Both the position numbers and the translations under genes were made by a program. Shown in pieces: positions 32,880 through 42,095 of a stretch of DNA of 48,403 nucleotides. Each line of letters begins with the position of its first letter. Positions within the stretch are counted from its first letter, which is position 1. Source of the DNA: Planctomycetota bacterium. GTDB lineage: Bacteria > Planctomycetota > Planctomycetia > Pirellulales > Pirellulaceae. Location of the stretch: the NCBI GenBank assembly GCA_017303505.1, contig JAFLCP010000049.1, positions 1 through 48,403 on the forward strand, written 5' to 3'. Under the pieces are notes generated by a model that was not told where the DNA came from, made no database searches, and saw only the letters and a program-made list of their open reading frames with translations.

Positions 32880-35672
32880 TCAGGTGGTATACATGTCGTT
32901 CTGACAAATCGCCGCGTAAGGATCGATGGGGAATGGGGGTGGGAAAACGGGTGGACCAAATTTCCCGGCGCGAATGTCGCGAATGATTTCAGTGGCTTTT
33001 CGATCTGCTGACTCCAACTCTTCTTTCGAAAAGGGAGCGATACGAAACTTGATGTCAGTGAGTTTGCGTGGCAACGTGATATAGCCCACTACGAGGTCCG
33101 TTCCTTCTCGAAACTTGCTGATCATGTGGCGATATAGGGGCAATTGCAAATCGTGCCATTGATCATTTTTCTCATCGTAATGGGCATCACGTGGGTCATT
33201 GTAGGTATCGCTAGTCTTGTAGTCCCAGATAGCCATCGTTTGATTTTTTGGATGATAGTCGATTCGATCGATGCGCCCCTTGAGTTTCATCGGTGGCTCA
33301 CCTTCCACCGGAAAGAAGGCGTCTCCTTCTTTGATTTCCAGTTCGGTGTATTTGATGACCCAGCCTTCCAGGGCGCGTTTGGCTTGCTCGGCAGAAAACG
33401 CCATAAGACGCTGTTCGGCTTGCGCAACTTGAATCTCCAAAGCAGCCGATTTAGTCGATCCAAATCGCTCCAACACCAACCGATCTAAGTGTTTTTTCAG
33501 AAACTCAAAGATCTGCTCTGCATCCTGCGAGGTATTTATCGCTGGATCGACCAACTTATCGAGGCAATCATGAACCAAAGTTCCAAAACGTCGAGCGTCC
33601 AATTCGATCGGCGAATCATCAAGTTCCTCTAAGCGCAAAACGCGATCGAGGTAATATCGATACGGGCAGGTCAAATAACTCTTGAAGTCCGTTACCGAGA
33701 GGGCCTTGGGTATTCGGACATTGGTGAACTCGGGAATCGGCAACAGATGGTCTTCATCTTGCGGCTTCCAACTTCGATAATTGGTTTCCGTATTTTTTCG
33801 GCTGCGAACTTTCAGCAAGTGATGGACTCGAGATCCGATCTGATCCGTTGGCGTGGCAAACAACAATCGACTTGGCAGCAGCGGTTCGCCGCCTGTCCCC
33901 AAGCGTCCCACGACAACATGCAAAGCTTCCCTCGACTGCGTTGCGACCATCAGCGAATAGGCATCGCGCGCCCAACGTCGCTCATTGTCCATCAGCCCTA
34001 AGGCTGATCGCAGTTGATTGGGGAGAAACGCATCGCCATGTACGGCATCCGGCACCACACTTAAGGACATGCCAGTGATCACCAACGCGGGTGCATCATC
34101 CATCAACAGTTCGAGCCACCCTAACATCTCGATGGCATCTGCTGATGGCGGCTCGGCGATCTGATTTGCACTAGCTTGACGCAATAACCAACGCAGCCAC
34201 TCAGAACACGACAATGGTAATTGGATCTCATGCGGGATGGTATTCGCGCTGCAGATCAAATCGTTCAATATCACGCAGCCGTCTTTCCATAAATGCGCGA
34301 GCGGATCATCAGGAGCAAGTTTGTAAGTGGACAATAGAGCTTGGAAGAATTCAACCACTTCCGGCACCCATTGCCAAATCGGTCGACTCGCGCCACGCAA
34401 AGGGTGCAAGAGTTGACTCAGGCATTCGGCAACCTTTATCGCAGTCTCTCGGCACTCCAACGCTCGTTTATCGGGGAACGGAGATTGTTTCGATGGTACA
34501 TCGCGTATTAGCGTTTCATGATAGTAGCGATCGATGTGGATCAGCCAATCGTTAGGTAGTTGCAAGCGAGTGCGCAAATAGTTTTCGACAGCTGGATGCC
34601 GCAAAAGACTCGCCCAGTTTGTGTAATTGTCAGCTTGTAAAAACGTCGTCAATGCCGCAACCAACTTAAACGGAGGTGATTCAGACACCGAACTTCCCGG
34701 CCCATATCGAACCGCCGTGTCCGCTTGTTCAAATTGAAATCGGAGATAGGGAATCAAACTGGCATCGGGGACTCCGAGGGTGATCTCTTTGCTCTCAAAA
34801 CGTTCCAATAATCCGCCCAAAGTTTCCATAACTGCCAACGCTTGATCCGCCGGATTGCCGGCAACCAAGATCTGCGAATCCTCAATCGGTACCTCGATCC
34901 CTTGCCAAGCCTCCGCCACCAGACAACCGATCGAATCAAATCCTGATTTCCATTTTTCCGGAGCGCCAATAAGAGCGATTACGTTGGTGTCCACTTCTTG
35001 GAGAAAACGTTTCTGAATCAGATTGAGGTCCACATTCCCCAACGAAATAATATCCTTCGTGCAATGCAGTTCTTTCTTTTGCAATGCAATGCGACGAGCC
35101 GTTTGCGCGTCCCACAACTCCAACCGATCGAGTCGATTCCAATAGTCCTTTTGCAAATGGGCGAGTGCCGCCCAACGATTTTGTTCCGCAAGAGGAGCGA
35201 GTTGTTTTTCGCCGATCCACTGTGCGACAGTCGCGAAATCCAGGTCGTCGCTCGCCAGTTCTCGGTGCATGCTGGATAGGTTCTTGGCAAGCTCAAGCCA
35301 TTCATCGATCCGTGTTTTCTCAGGCACTTGAAACAGCCAAGCTTCCAAGGCAGACGCCGGAGCATGCAATAGAACTTCGGTCCAGACCATTGTTTGAACC
35401 GCATCACCCGCTAGTGGTCGCCGAGCCCGATAGAGCAATTCGGGTAAAGTTCCCATCGTGCAGATTTGGGGAGGCAACATGTGCCAACGCTCTTCGTCCG
35501 CGCGAATGGCGAGATATTCCAACAGCCTTCGTCCAGCGAGTGAACTGGGAATAACAATGATGGCTTGGCTAAGATCCCAGCGACCATGGTTCTCATACCG
35601 CTCGGCCAACCAATCCACGGTTGACCAAAGAAGGGGTTTGTCCCAATTCAAAAAGTGTCGTTCTGTCGGCAC
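32880..35672 (-). CDS. addB: AddB-like PD-(D/E)XK nuclease
   Basis: This protein of about 930 residues is the AddB partner. Its N-terminal helicase-like region is degenerate (AIIVIPSSLAGRRLLEYLA in place of a P-loop). Its C-terminal nuclease is intact: SVTDFKSYLTCPYRYYLDRVL, GRIDRIDYHP, AIWDYKTSD and LQLPLYRHM. AddB proteins usually hold a [4Fe-4S] cluster with three cysteines near the C-terminus. Here the end has a single Cys in YAAICQNDMY, so the cluster is probably missing. The frame opens at TTG 35687; the GTG at 35672 has AAGGA 7 nt upstream and is preferred. It is upstream of addA on the same strand. Confidence 0.85.
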   Translation of the reverse strand: MPTERHFLNWDKPLLWSTVDWLAERYENHGRWDLSQAIIVIPSSLAGRRLLEYLAIRADEERWHMLPPQICTMGTLPELLYRARRPLAGDAVQTMVWTEVLLHAPASALEAWLFQVPEKTRIDEWLELAKNLSSMHRELASDDLDFATVAQWIGEKQLAPLAEQNRWAALAHLQKDYWNRLDRLELWDAQTARRIALQKKELHCTKDIISLGNVDLNLIQKRFLQEVDTNVIALIGAPEKWKSGFDSIGCLVAEAWQGIEVPIEDSQILVAGNPADQALAVMETLGGLLERFESKEITLGVPDASLIPYLRFQFEQADTAVRYGPGSSVSESPPFKLVAALTTFLQADNYTNWASLLRHPAVENYLRTRLQLPNDWLIHIDRYYHETLIRDVPSKQSPFPDKRALECRETAIKVAECLSQLLHPLRGASRPIWQWVPEVVEFFQALLSTYKLAPDDPLAHLWKDGCVILNDLICSANTIPHEIQLPLSCSEWLRWLLRQASANQIAEPPSADAIEMLGWLELLMDDAPALVITGMSLSVVPDAVHGDAFLPNQLRSALGLMDNERRWARDAYSLMVATQSREALHVVVGRLGTGGEPLLPSRLLFATPTDQIGSRVHHLLKVRSRKNTETNYRSWKPQDEDHLLPIPEFTNVRIPKALSVTDFKSYLTCPYRYYLDRVLRLEELDDSPIELDARRFGTLVHDCLDKLVDPAINTSQDAEQIFEFLKKHLDRLVLERFGSTKSAALEIQVAQAEQRLMAFSAEQAKRALEGWVIKYTELEIKEGDAFFPVEGEPPMKLKGRIDRIDYHPKNQTMAIWDYKTSDTYNDPRDAHYDEKNDQWHDLQLPLYRHMISKFREGTDLVVGYITLPRKLTDIKFRIAPFSKEELESADRKATEIIRDIRAGKFGPPVFPPPFPIDPYAAICQNDMYTT

Positions 35673-35957
35673 AATGCGTTCCTTCAAATCCTAAAAGCCA
35701 ACGATCCATTCCATCCATTTTGCCTATGCTGACACGAGCAGTAGTGCGGTTCAATGCCCCCTGACCAAGCCCATTCCTTTTAATTTGCGCAAACGAGGAA
35801 ATTTTGGAGGGTTATTACTTCTGGAATCGTAGATCCTATTCTATTGGATTCAATTTTAGGGTGGGATCGGTTCGATGGAAGAGATTACGAACAAGACATT
35901 CAAAGTCAGTCGGAACAGTGATCCTCACGGAACAGCGATCCCCACGGAAATACGATC

Positions 35958-37271
35958 ATGGTGCGCAAAAAAACAGTGCAACGATCGTTGTTCCTGGAAT
36001 TTGGCGAGCCCTGGCAACGCGGCTTAGCAATTGCCTTAGGATTGACACTTGGGCTCCTGCCAAAGTTCGGACTCCCATTTGCCAGTTTATTGCTCATCAC
36101 ACTACTTCTGCCGATCCCTTTGTTCATCTGCTTGGGAGTTGGCTTGGTGGTTTCGCTCATCGCTCCACAATTGGCCGGAGTCGAGCAATTCGTCGGCACT
36201 TGGATACTGGGGAGTTCCAAACTCCAAGGCATTTGGGAGACGCTCTACGGCACATCGTTTGCAAGAGCAATCGGATTTCATAACCCGCAGGTGATGGGAA
36301 GCTTAGTCCTTGGACTTGCAAGTTTCTATCCAACCTACTTAGCAACCACAATCTACTTCCAACGTCGACGACAGATCGATCTGGATAGCCTTTTTGCTCC
36401 TGAAGCAGAACAGAGCCAGACCACCAACCAAGATTTGGTCACTCAGCCTGTCGTTGCCCCAGTTCTCACAATACCAGTCAACGAAAAAATTGTTGATACC
36501 GTTTTGCGCGAGCGATCTGAGACCATCGTTCCAGGTGATGAATCGCTGGTGACGGCTCACCTTCTAGCCTTACCCAACATTCAACCACCGACCTTGTCTG
36601 CAACTTCCGCAACTGATGAAGCGAGTGTGGAAGCTAGGTTACTGGAAACAGTTGCCTCGACTCCTGTGCCGCATGCATCGACAGCGTCGTTGGTTTATTC
36701 AGAAGAAGACATCGCTGAGGCCGAGCGAATTTTGCATGAACTTGTATCGGCGAAACAACACAAGCTGAACCGTCAAAGTAACGACGGCAAAACGGACACC
36801 ACGTCGCGCGAAATCGAAGAACAGCAATGGGTGCTCGACACACTGATCGAAATTATTCGACTCAAAGATGAAGCGGTGAAGAGTCACGATGCTCACTCAC
36901 CAACTGCAGACACAACGAACACATCCACAACAGCCTCCGCTCCAACAGGTATGAAGAACTTGCTGGCACCGCTGGCTGTTCCGCAAGAACCAACTCACAC
37001 TGAAACAACCAGCAATAACAATACCAATCACCCTAACAGAGCTACAGAAAGCAGTATGGATAAGCTAAGCAGAACGGATGCCGGCGTAGCATCGACCACG
37101 GTGAATGCGATAGGAAGTTCCGAGCAAGTTGAACGGATGTCGTCCTCACCACCTAGCCCCGTCAATGTTGTCCCACATACCGCACGACCTCGCTCTATGC
37201 ACACGCGTGACGAGTCCTTGCGATTCTTGATTCATCATTTGCAGTGCCTCCAACGGGAGCGTGAAGAGTAA
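35958..37271 (+). CDS. TIGR03546 family membrane protein
   Basis: The 437-residue protein has an N-terminal DUF2062-like membrane domain (about residues 15-140) with roughly four hydrophobic segments. It is recognisable from EPWQRGLAIALGLTLGLLPK and the GSSKLQGIWETLYG region, as in TIGR03546 proteins. Residues ~145-437 are polar and low in complexity, rich in Thr, Ser, Ala and Glu, with a short helical stretch near 250-300 (EEDIAEAERILHELVSAKQH). The stop codon TAA shares its last base with the ATG of the TIGR03545 gene, so the pair is translationally coupled. The function is unknown; the two families are consistently neighbours. Confidence 0.78.
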   Translation: MVRKKTVQRSLFLEFGEPWQRGLAIALGLTLGLLPKFGLPFASLLLITLLLPIPLFICLGVGLVVSLIAPQLAGVEQFVGTWILGSSKLQGIWETLYGTSFARAIGFHNPQVMGSLVLGLASFYPTYLATTIYFQRRRQIDLDSLFAPEAEQSQTTNQDLVTQPVVAPVLTIPVNEKIVDTVLRERSETIVPGDESLVTAHLLALPNIQPPTLSATSATDEASVEARLLETVASTPVPHASTASLVYSEEDIAEAERILHELVSAKQHKLNRQSNDGKTDTTSREIEEQQWVLDTLIEIIRLKDEAVKSHDAHSPTADTTNTSTTASAPTGMKNLLAPLAVPQEPTHTETTSNNNTNHPNRATESSMDKLSRTDAGVASTTVNAIGSSEQVERMSSSPPSPVNVVPHTARPRSMHTRDESLRFLIHHLQCLQREREE

Positions 37272-39094
37272 TGTTGAAGGGCTATCTTTCCAAGCGATTG
37301 CTCATTATCAGCGCTAGCGCCGTCTGCATTGCGCTAGCTACGCCAACGATTTTGCGCCGCTGGATGATAGACCGTTTATCAACCTCGATCGACGCGCCCG
37401 TCTCCATCGGTAATGTGAGTATCTATCCGCGCTCCGGTACTTTGCATGCCACCGACATTACTTTAGGAAACGAAAACGGCCCAGCTTATTTCAAAATCGC
37501 CCAAAGCTGGTTGACTTGGAAAAATGACAGTTGGAGCGATGGTGCGTTGCGATTCCGTCGCGCCATTTTAGACGATGTCCAAATTGAAACCGACATCGCT
37601 TCACATGATTATTTTGGAGTTTTCGCGCAGCTTCAGGCACAGCGATCTGGCGAACTGATACCTTCGATCTACAACAGCGACGTTAGCTCGGCAACTACCG
37701 CTGATGTGCATAAACATCTGGAAGCGACTCACTCCACTCTGATTAAGTATCGCAACATCTGGAATCAGTCCAAAAAGAAACTGAACGAAGCGTCAACCGC
37801 ACTGCATGCGGCCCTTGCCGTAGTGGAAAAGAACGAGCAACTATTGCCAAATAGTCTGCGTGATCGTGAAGAGTTAGAAAACACGATGAAGCAAGCCATC
37901 GAGGCTCGCCGCACCTACTTGCAAGCGAAACATCAAGTCCTAACCTTCGCAGATCAAATATCGCAAATTGAATCCGAAGTTGAAGTCAAACAAAACGAGG
38001 ACATCGAAAAAATTTCCTCGGAATTGCATTTAGATGATGAGATTTTTCGAGATCTATCGGAACGCATTCTGAAAGAACACGTATTGGCCCAAACCTCTGT
38101 TTGGCTGGATTATGTTGCCACCGGCAGAACGCTGTTGGGAAGTTTGCAATTGCCCGAACTCTCGTCCAAGCTAGGTCCTGACTTCCATTTCGCTCGCACA
38201 GCCCCTGAATCCAAATCGTTAATCGATGAATTGACGATGAAGGGCTCGATCTCCCTTCATAACCGTTCGCATGACATCTTCTTGAAGGGCTACAACTTAC
38301 GGTCGTATCCAGAACCGAAAACGCTGACACGCGTTTTTGCTGATGTTAAAGATTTGGCTCCGACCAAACCTACGGTGTTGCGTGGCGAGATCAAGTCGCG
38401 TGGCCAAACGTTGTTATTTGACTTTCGCCGGCTTTGGGAAAATCAACTGCAAACAGCTACCGACAATGGAACTCGGTTGCCGCACATGGTTGCCACCTCA
38501 AGCGAAGTCATTACGCTCGAAAGCCCAGCTGTGGGGCCAACGCTAGGCGAAATGCGAATCGGGCCCGGTGTCCATTTAGCCTGGGAAGGTCGCAGTCCAT
38601 GTCTTTGGTCGCAATGGCGTTTTGAAGAAGATAATAAATGGCGAGCCAAATGCGTAATTCGCCAAACCGACCTCCGCTTTTTCGCGCAAAACTTAGCCAA
38701 CGCTAAATCAGTAGAAACGGCTAAGTTAGTCAGTGATTATGTTTCGCCACTAAATCGAATCGATGTCGAAATGGATATCACCTGTGTGGAAAACCAATAT
38801 GCCATTACTGTAACCAGCAACTTGGACGAATGGCTTCCACAAATCGTCAAGATGATTTATCGCGCGGAAGAGCAAACGCAACTCGATAAGATTCGCACTG
38901 CAATTCAACAGAGGAAAGATCAGGAACTCAGCCAATTGCGTATTGAGACTCAAGCTGAACAAGAAAGTTTAACCAAACTATCCGAGCCAACTCTTCTTCG
39001 ACTCGAGAAGCTTTCAACCGCCCTCGCGTCAAAGTTGGGTGTGTCACCACGAGTGATGCTCTCGCAAGAATCGGAAGCTGAACTCAAGCGGTAG
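37271..39094 (+). CDS. TIGR03545 family protein, membrane-anchored
   Basis: The 607-residue protein has one N-terminal membrane segment (LLIISASAVCIALATPTILR). It is followed by an AsmA-like start, DAPVSIGNVSIYPRSGTLHA, typical of proteins that bridge the envelope. Residues ~155-280 are predicted coiled coil, rich in Glu, Lys and Gln. The ~325-560 region is beta-rich with GEIKSRGQTLLFDF and GPGVHLAWEGRSP. A second short coiled coil lies near the C-terminus. It matches TIGR03545, for which no function is established. Start and upstream stop overlap by one base, so it is the second gene of a two-gene operon. Confidence 0.8.
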   Translation: MLKGYLSKRLLIISASAVCIALATPTILRRWMIDRLSTSIDAPVSIGNVSIYPRSGTLHATDITLGNENGPAYFKIAQSWLTWKNDSWSDGALRFRRAILDDVQIETDIASHDYFGVFAQLQAQRSGELIPSIYNSDVSSATTADVHKHLEATHSTLIKYRNIWNQSKKKLNEASTALHAALAVVEKNEQLLPNSLRDREELENTMKQAIEARRTYLQAKHQVLTFADQISQIESEVEVKQNEDIEKISSELHLDDEIFRDLSERILKEHVLAQTSVWLDYVATGRTLLGSLQLPELSSKLGPDFHFARTAPESKSLIDELTMKGSISLHNRSHDIFLKGYNLRSYPEPKTLTRVFADVKDLAPTKPTVLRGEIKSRGQTLLFDFRRLWENQLQTATDNGTRLPHMVATSSEVITLESPAVGPTLGEMRIGPGVHLAWEGRSPCLWSQWRFEEDNKWRAKCVIRQTDLRFFAQNLANAKSVETAKLVSDYVSPLNRIDVEMDITCVENQYAITVTSNLDEWLPQIVKMIYRAEEQTQLDKIRTAIQQRKDQELSQLRIETQAEQESLTKLSEPTLLRLEKLSTALASKLGVSPRVMLSQESEAELKR

Positions 39095-39120
39095 CGCATC
39101 GAATATCTTGTTGCACGTTA

Positions 39121-40053
39121 TTAACGCATTGCTGCATCGCGATTAGCAAAACGCAAATCGATCACGGTAGGTGCAGGCAGAGACGAGGCTTGAGACTGAA
39201 AGAAGTTCTTGAGCTTCTCGATCTTCTTAGGCACGGGGGCTTCACCCGATACCTCTAAACCAGGTGCATGCCCCCAAACAATCTGCTGTTTGTTAAACGT
39301 AACAATCCCGAGTATCCAAGGCTGAGCCGTGGATGGTGTTGGATCCGTTTGAACATGAATGCTGCGCAGAGCCCATGTTTGACGAACCGGTTCCAATAAT
39401 TTACAGAGCAGCAACGCTTGCGATATCTTGGGATCACCGAAAGCTGCGCCTGCAATCGACGGTGGTTTAGCCCCTTCCGTGAATACCAGAAAGTAATCCT
39501 TTTCGCTTTTTACGACAAAGCCATCGCTGGGTAACACCATGCCGTTTTCATCGACGGCATAGAAACCAGCTTTTGACTTGAGTGGCTCATTCTGTTCGCT
39601 TTCCGAAGTCGGTTGGCAAAAGATAAGGGCTAGTGGCTTGCGATAGGTGAGTCGCACTCGAACATGCCCACCTGCAGACTTTTCAACGAGCACGGTCTCT
39701 TGTACCCATGGATGCGAATCGAAGGCTCGAGCAATCGAAGAAGTCGCTTGACGATCCAGCAAGGATATGTCCGCTAACGCACCGCTGCTGAGCACTTCGT
39801 CTTTTACGTTGCCAGGAATCCAATCGGGTTGCGGTGTTACATCCAACCGCTCCGCCGTTAACGAATAGAGAGCTCGATCCAGTCGCTCTGCTCCCCAATA
39901 ACGCCACCCAAAGTAGCCGAGGATCGCGAGCACGAGAGGACCAACGACGCTGAGCAATGCCCCGCGCGGAATCAATTGAAAGCCGAGATACAATCTTCCC
40001 AGCCAATCGATTTCTGGTACGTCCTTACTTCCCTTCGAAGCCTTTTCCGCCAC
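39121..40053 (-). CDS. ftsQ: FtsQ/DivIB-like cell division protein
   Basis: The 310-residue protein has a cytoplasmic N-terminus, one membrane segment near residues 33-55 and a POTRA-like domain. The domain shows SSIARAFDSHPWVQETVLVEKSAGG (cited in part) followed by VRVRLTYRKPLALI, then the FtsQ hallmark YAVDENGMVLP. The C-terminal PAPTVIDLRFANR matches the last FtsQ beta strand. FtsQ bridges early and late divisome proteins; many planctomycetes lack FtsZ, so its partner here is unclear. The GTG start has GGAG 7 nt upstream. It follows the MurB homologue by 48 nt on the same strand, an arrangement recalling the dcw cluster. Confidence 0.75.
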   Translation of the reverse strand: MAEKASKGSKDVPEIDWLGRLYLGFQLIPRGALLSVVGPLVLAILGYFGWRYWGAERLDRALYSLTAERLDVTPQPDWIPGNVKDEVLSSGALADISLLDRQATSSIARAFDSHPWVQETVLVEKSAGGHVRVRLTYRKPLALIFCQPTSESEQNEPLKSKAGFYAVDENGMVLPSDGFVVKSEKDYFLVFTEGAKPPSIAGAAFGDPKISQALLLCKLLEPVRQTWALRSIHVQTDPTPSTAQPWILGIVTFNKQQIVWGHAPGLEVSGEAPVPKKIEKLKNFFQSQASSLPAPTVIDLRFANRDAAMR

Positions 40054-40101
40054 TGAAGCACTCCATCCCTGGAATTTGAGCGAACTATGAAGATGGTAGG
40101 T

Positions 40102-40983
40102 TTACCAAATTTTCAGGTGCAATTGCAATTCCACTCCTTTCTTGGCAGCTACGGTGCTGCGAATCTTTTCAAGCAATGCTATCACTTGGGAAGATGTCGC
40201 GCCGGAGGATACGACCAAGAAATTGGGCTGCGTAGAATGGATTTGCACCAAGCCCTCACGGTACCCCGCTAAGCCTGACTCTTCGATCAAGGTAGCGGCG
40301 TTATAACCTGGAGGATCAATAAACGGGATGATCGTTGATGTACCTAATGTAGGCTGTAGCGAGCGTTTCACGATCCAAAGCTTTTGCATTCTTTTGCACA
40401 AAGCAATGGGATCGGCAGCTTTTTCGAGTTTGAGTTCGGCATACAGAATAACCAACTCGTCGAGGCTGCTTTGATGGTGCGAGAACTGTAGTTGCGACCC
40501 GTTGTAATCGACTACTTCGCCGGTTCGAGTAAGAAGTTGGGCTTTCTGAACTCGCTGTCCGATGTCGCCATCGAGTGTGCTAGCATTTCCATGCAATGCA
40601 CCACCAAGTGTACCGGGAATACCGACCAAGTGTTCGATGCCAGCCAAACCTTCTCCGACCGCTGCGGAAACGACATGGGACAACTTTGCTCCACCGCCCG
40701 CTTTGAGAATGTTCCCTTGGAATTCAATCTTGCCGAAGGCTGAGGCGGTGAGGGACAGAACCAAGCCGCTAAAGCCTTCGTCGCGGATCAGGATATTGGA
40801 ACCACCGCCGAGAACACGAATCGGAATGGACTCACGATGGCAAGCTAAGACGAGGCCCTTGAGCTCATCTTCTGTGGTGGGTTCAGCAAAAAATCGACAA
40901 GTTCCCCCGAGTTGCAACCATGTGTATGGGGCAAGTGGTTCATTTTCGCGAACGATATGCTCGAATCCAGCAGGAAAGGCCAT
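40102..40983 (-). CDS. murB: MurB-like UDP-N-acetylenolpyruvoylglucosamine reductase homologue
   Basis: This protein of about 293 residues is a clear MurB family member. The FAD-binding part is conserved (PYTWLQLGGTCRFFAE, VLGGGSNILIRDEGF, GLAGIEHLVGIPGTLGGALHGNAS, cited in part), as is ATLIEESGLAG. MurB makes UDP-MurNAc for peptidoglycan. Several catalytic positions look substituted. The YR of the FGYR motif reads HH in FSHHQSS, the GS-x-F loop reads IIPF, and the two glutamates near the end are Gln and His in GVELQLHLKIW. The ATG at 40983 is chosen for AGGA 6 nt upstream. It precedes ftsQ. The family is certain; activity is not. Confidence 0.82.
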   Translation of the reverse strand: MAFPAGFEHIVRENEPLAPYTWLQLGGTCRFFAEPTTEDELKGLVLACHRESIPIRVLGGGSNILIRDEGFSGLVLSLTASAFGKIEFQGNILKAGGGAKLSHVVSAAVGEGLAGIEHLVGIPGTLGGALHGNASTLDGDIGQRVQKAQLLTRTGEVVDYNGSQLQFSHHQSSLDELVILYAELKLEKAADPIALCKRMQKLWIVKRSLQPTLGTSTIIPFIDPPGYNAATLIEESGLAGYREGLVQIHSTQPNFLVVSSGATSSQVIALLEKIRSTVAAKKGVELQLHLKIW

Positions 40984-41131
40984 AACGAGTCCTGTTTGAA
41001 CAAATTCCCCACACATCAACCTTCGGAGCGGAATCTAAGCCACGTTGGGAAGGGGGTGATCGAGTGGGGATCAAAATATTGAAAGTTACGAGAGAACGCA
41101 GCGACGCCTTTCAACTGCGTTCCTGAAACAT

Positions 41132-41160
41132 ATCTAACACTCTACCTCTTAAGCTGACAA
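41132..41160 (-). promoter_or_regulatory. Probable promoter of murB-ftsQ
   Basis: On the minus strand TTGTCA (41160-41155) and TTAGAT (41137-41132) are spaced by 17 nt. The leader to the murB start would be about 140 nt. Confidence 0.35.
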
Positions 41161-41270
41161 GGAGCGATAGGCCTTGGCAAATCTGAGAATCCTTCGATTT
41201 GCGGGCTACTTTTAAACCAAACGCCATGAGGCCAGGGCGCTCCGATGGAGTGCTAGAGAAAAGAAATGCC

Positions 41271-41681
41271 TTATTTCCTTGGCAAAGGCAAAGCGTCCAT
41301 GGCTTTGCGAATCACATCACGTACTCGACCTCGGCTTTGAAGACCGCTGACAGCCGTTCTTTTCCAGCCACTTTCACCTTTGGTGTAAACCACCAATTGT
41401 GGCAGGGTGGTTGCGGTGCCCATGAGCTTGCTTGCCAGCTCTGGATCGGCATCGCGATCGACATGCGCGAAGACAACGTCTTCGAGCAGCCCTTCTTTCT
41501 TCATTGGCTCGATGGTATCGGCTTTCATGACTTGGCACGCCGGGCACCAATCAGCACCAACGAGTACAACTAACGGTTTGTTCTCTTCCTGGGCTCGATG
41601 ATAAGCTTTGGCGTAAGACGATTCGGCATCGCCGCCATTTCCTGTAACTGCTACCATCAGAGCTAAGACCCATGAACCCAT
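41271..41681 (-). CDS. Thioredoxin-like protein, probably exported
   Basis: The 136-residue protein has a short hydrophobic N-terminus (SWVLALMVAVTG) and then one thioredoxin fold. The active site is C-P-A-C in GADWCPACQVMK near residues 46-49 and the cis-proline segment is TTLPQLVV. The DsbD-gamma/thioredoxin_7 type is likely because of the YAKAYHRAQEENKPLVV opening. It may reduce or isomerise disulfides in the periplasm, but the signal is short and lacks a clear cleavage site. Its start has the strongest Shine-Dalgarno in the window, AGGAGG about 5 nt before the ATG. It is upstream of murB with 287 nt between, so it is probably a separate transcript. Confidence 0.78.
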   Translation of the reverse strand: MGSWVLALMVAVTGNGGDAESSYAKAYHRAQEENKPLVVLVGADWCPACQVMKADTIEPMKKEGLLEDVVFAHVDRDADPELASKLMGTATTLPQLVVYTKGESGWKRTAVSGLQSRGRVRDVIRKAMDALPLPRK

Positions 41682-42077
41682 TTCATCCTCCTGGAAAACC
41701 GGGAAACAACGTGGAAAACGTGGGGCATTCTAGGGATTGGGTTGACTCTAACAATTGCCCCCACCCGGTTGAAGGATAGCCAAGCGGCCTACGCAAACCT
41801 CCCAAACCCCCACATCTTAACGTTGCTACGCCCGTTGGTGGCCCGTTCGCCTGAGCCATAACCGATGGTGGAAAGTGTACAGCGGGAGTCGTCTTCTAAA
41901 TTATGGACTGGTACGGAGTTACCAAAAACGGTTACACTATTGGGACGGCGAAAGCGAAGCTTACCTAAATACCCCATTTAGCCAGAGCCAATATTTGCCC
42001 TAAAAATTGAGATTATTTTGGTTGGGATGTGGAAAAGTCGTTGATAACCCTTCCAAATAGCGACATTTACCCACTTA
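41682..42077. other. Divergent intergenic region, 396 bp
   Basis: This spacer separates the thioredoxin-like gene and the Gfo/Idh-like gene. It holds no supported ORF. A lone DnaA-box-like TGTGGAAAA near 42028 is probably chance. No clear promoter or terminator was recognised. Confidence 0.45.
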
Positions 42078-42095
42078 TTGAAGATGCCGGGGATT

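Noticed and set aside
42028-42036. Possible DnaA box (TGTGGAAAA) and replication origin
   Set aside because: It is a single relaxed match. Another occurs near 23407. There is no cluster, no dnaA or dnaN gene and no AT-rich unwinding element.
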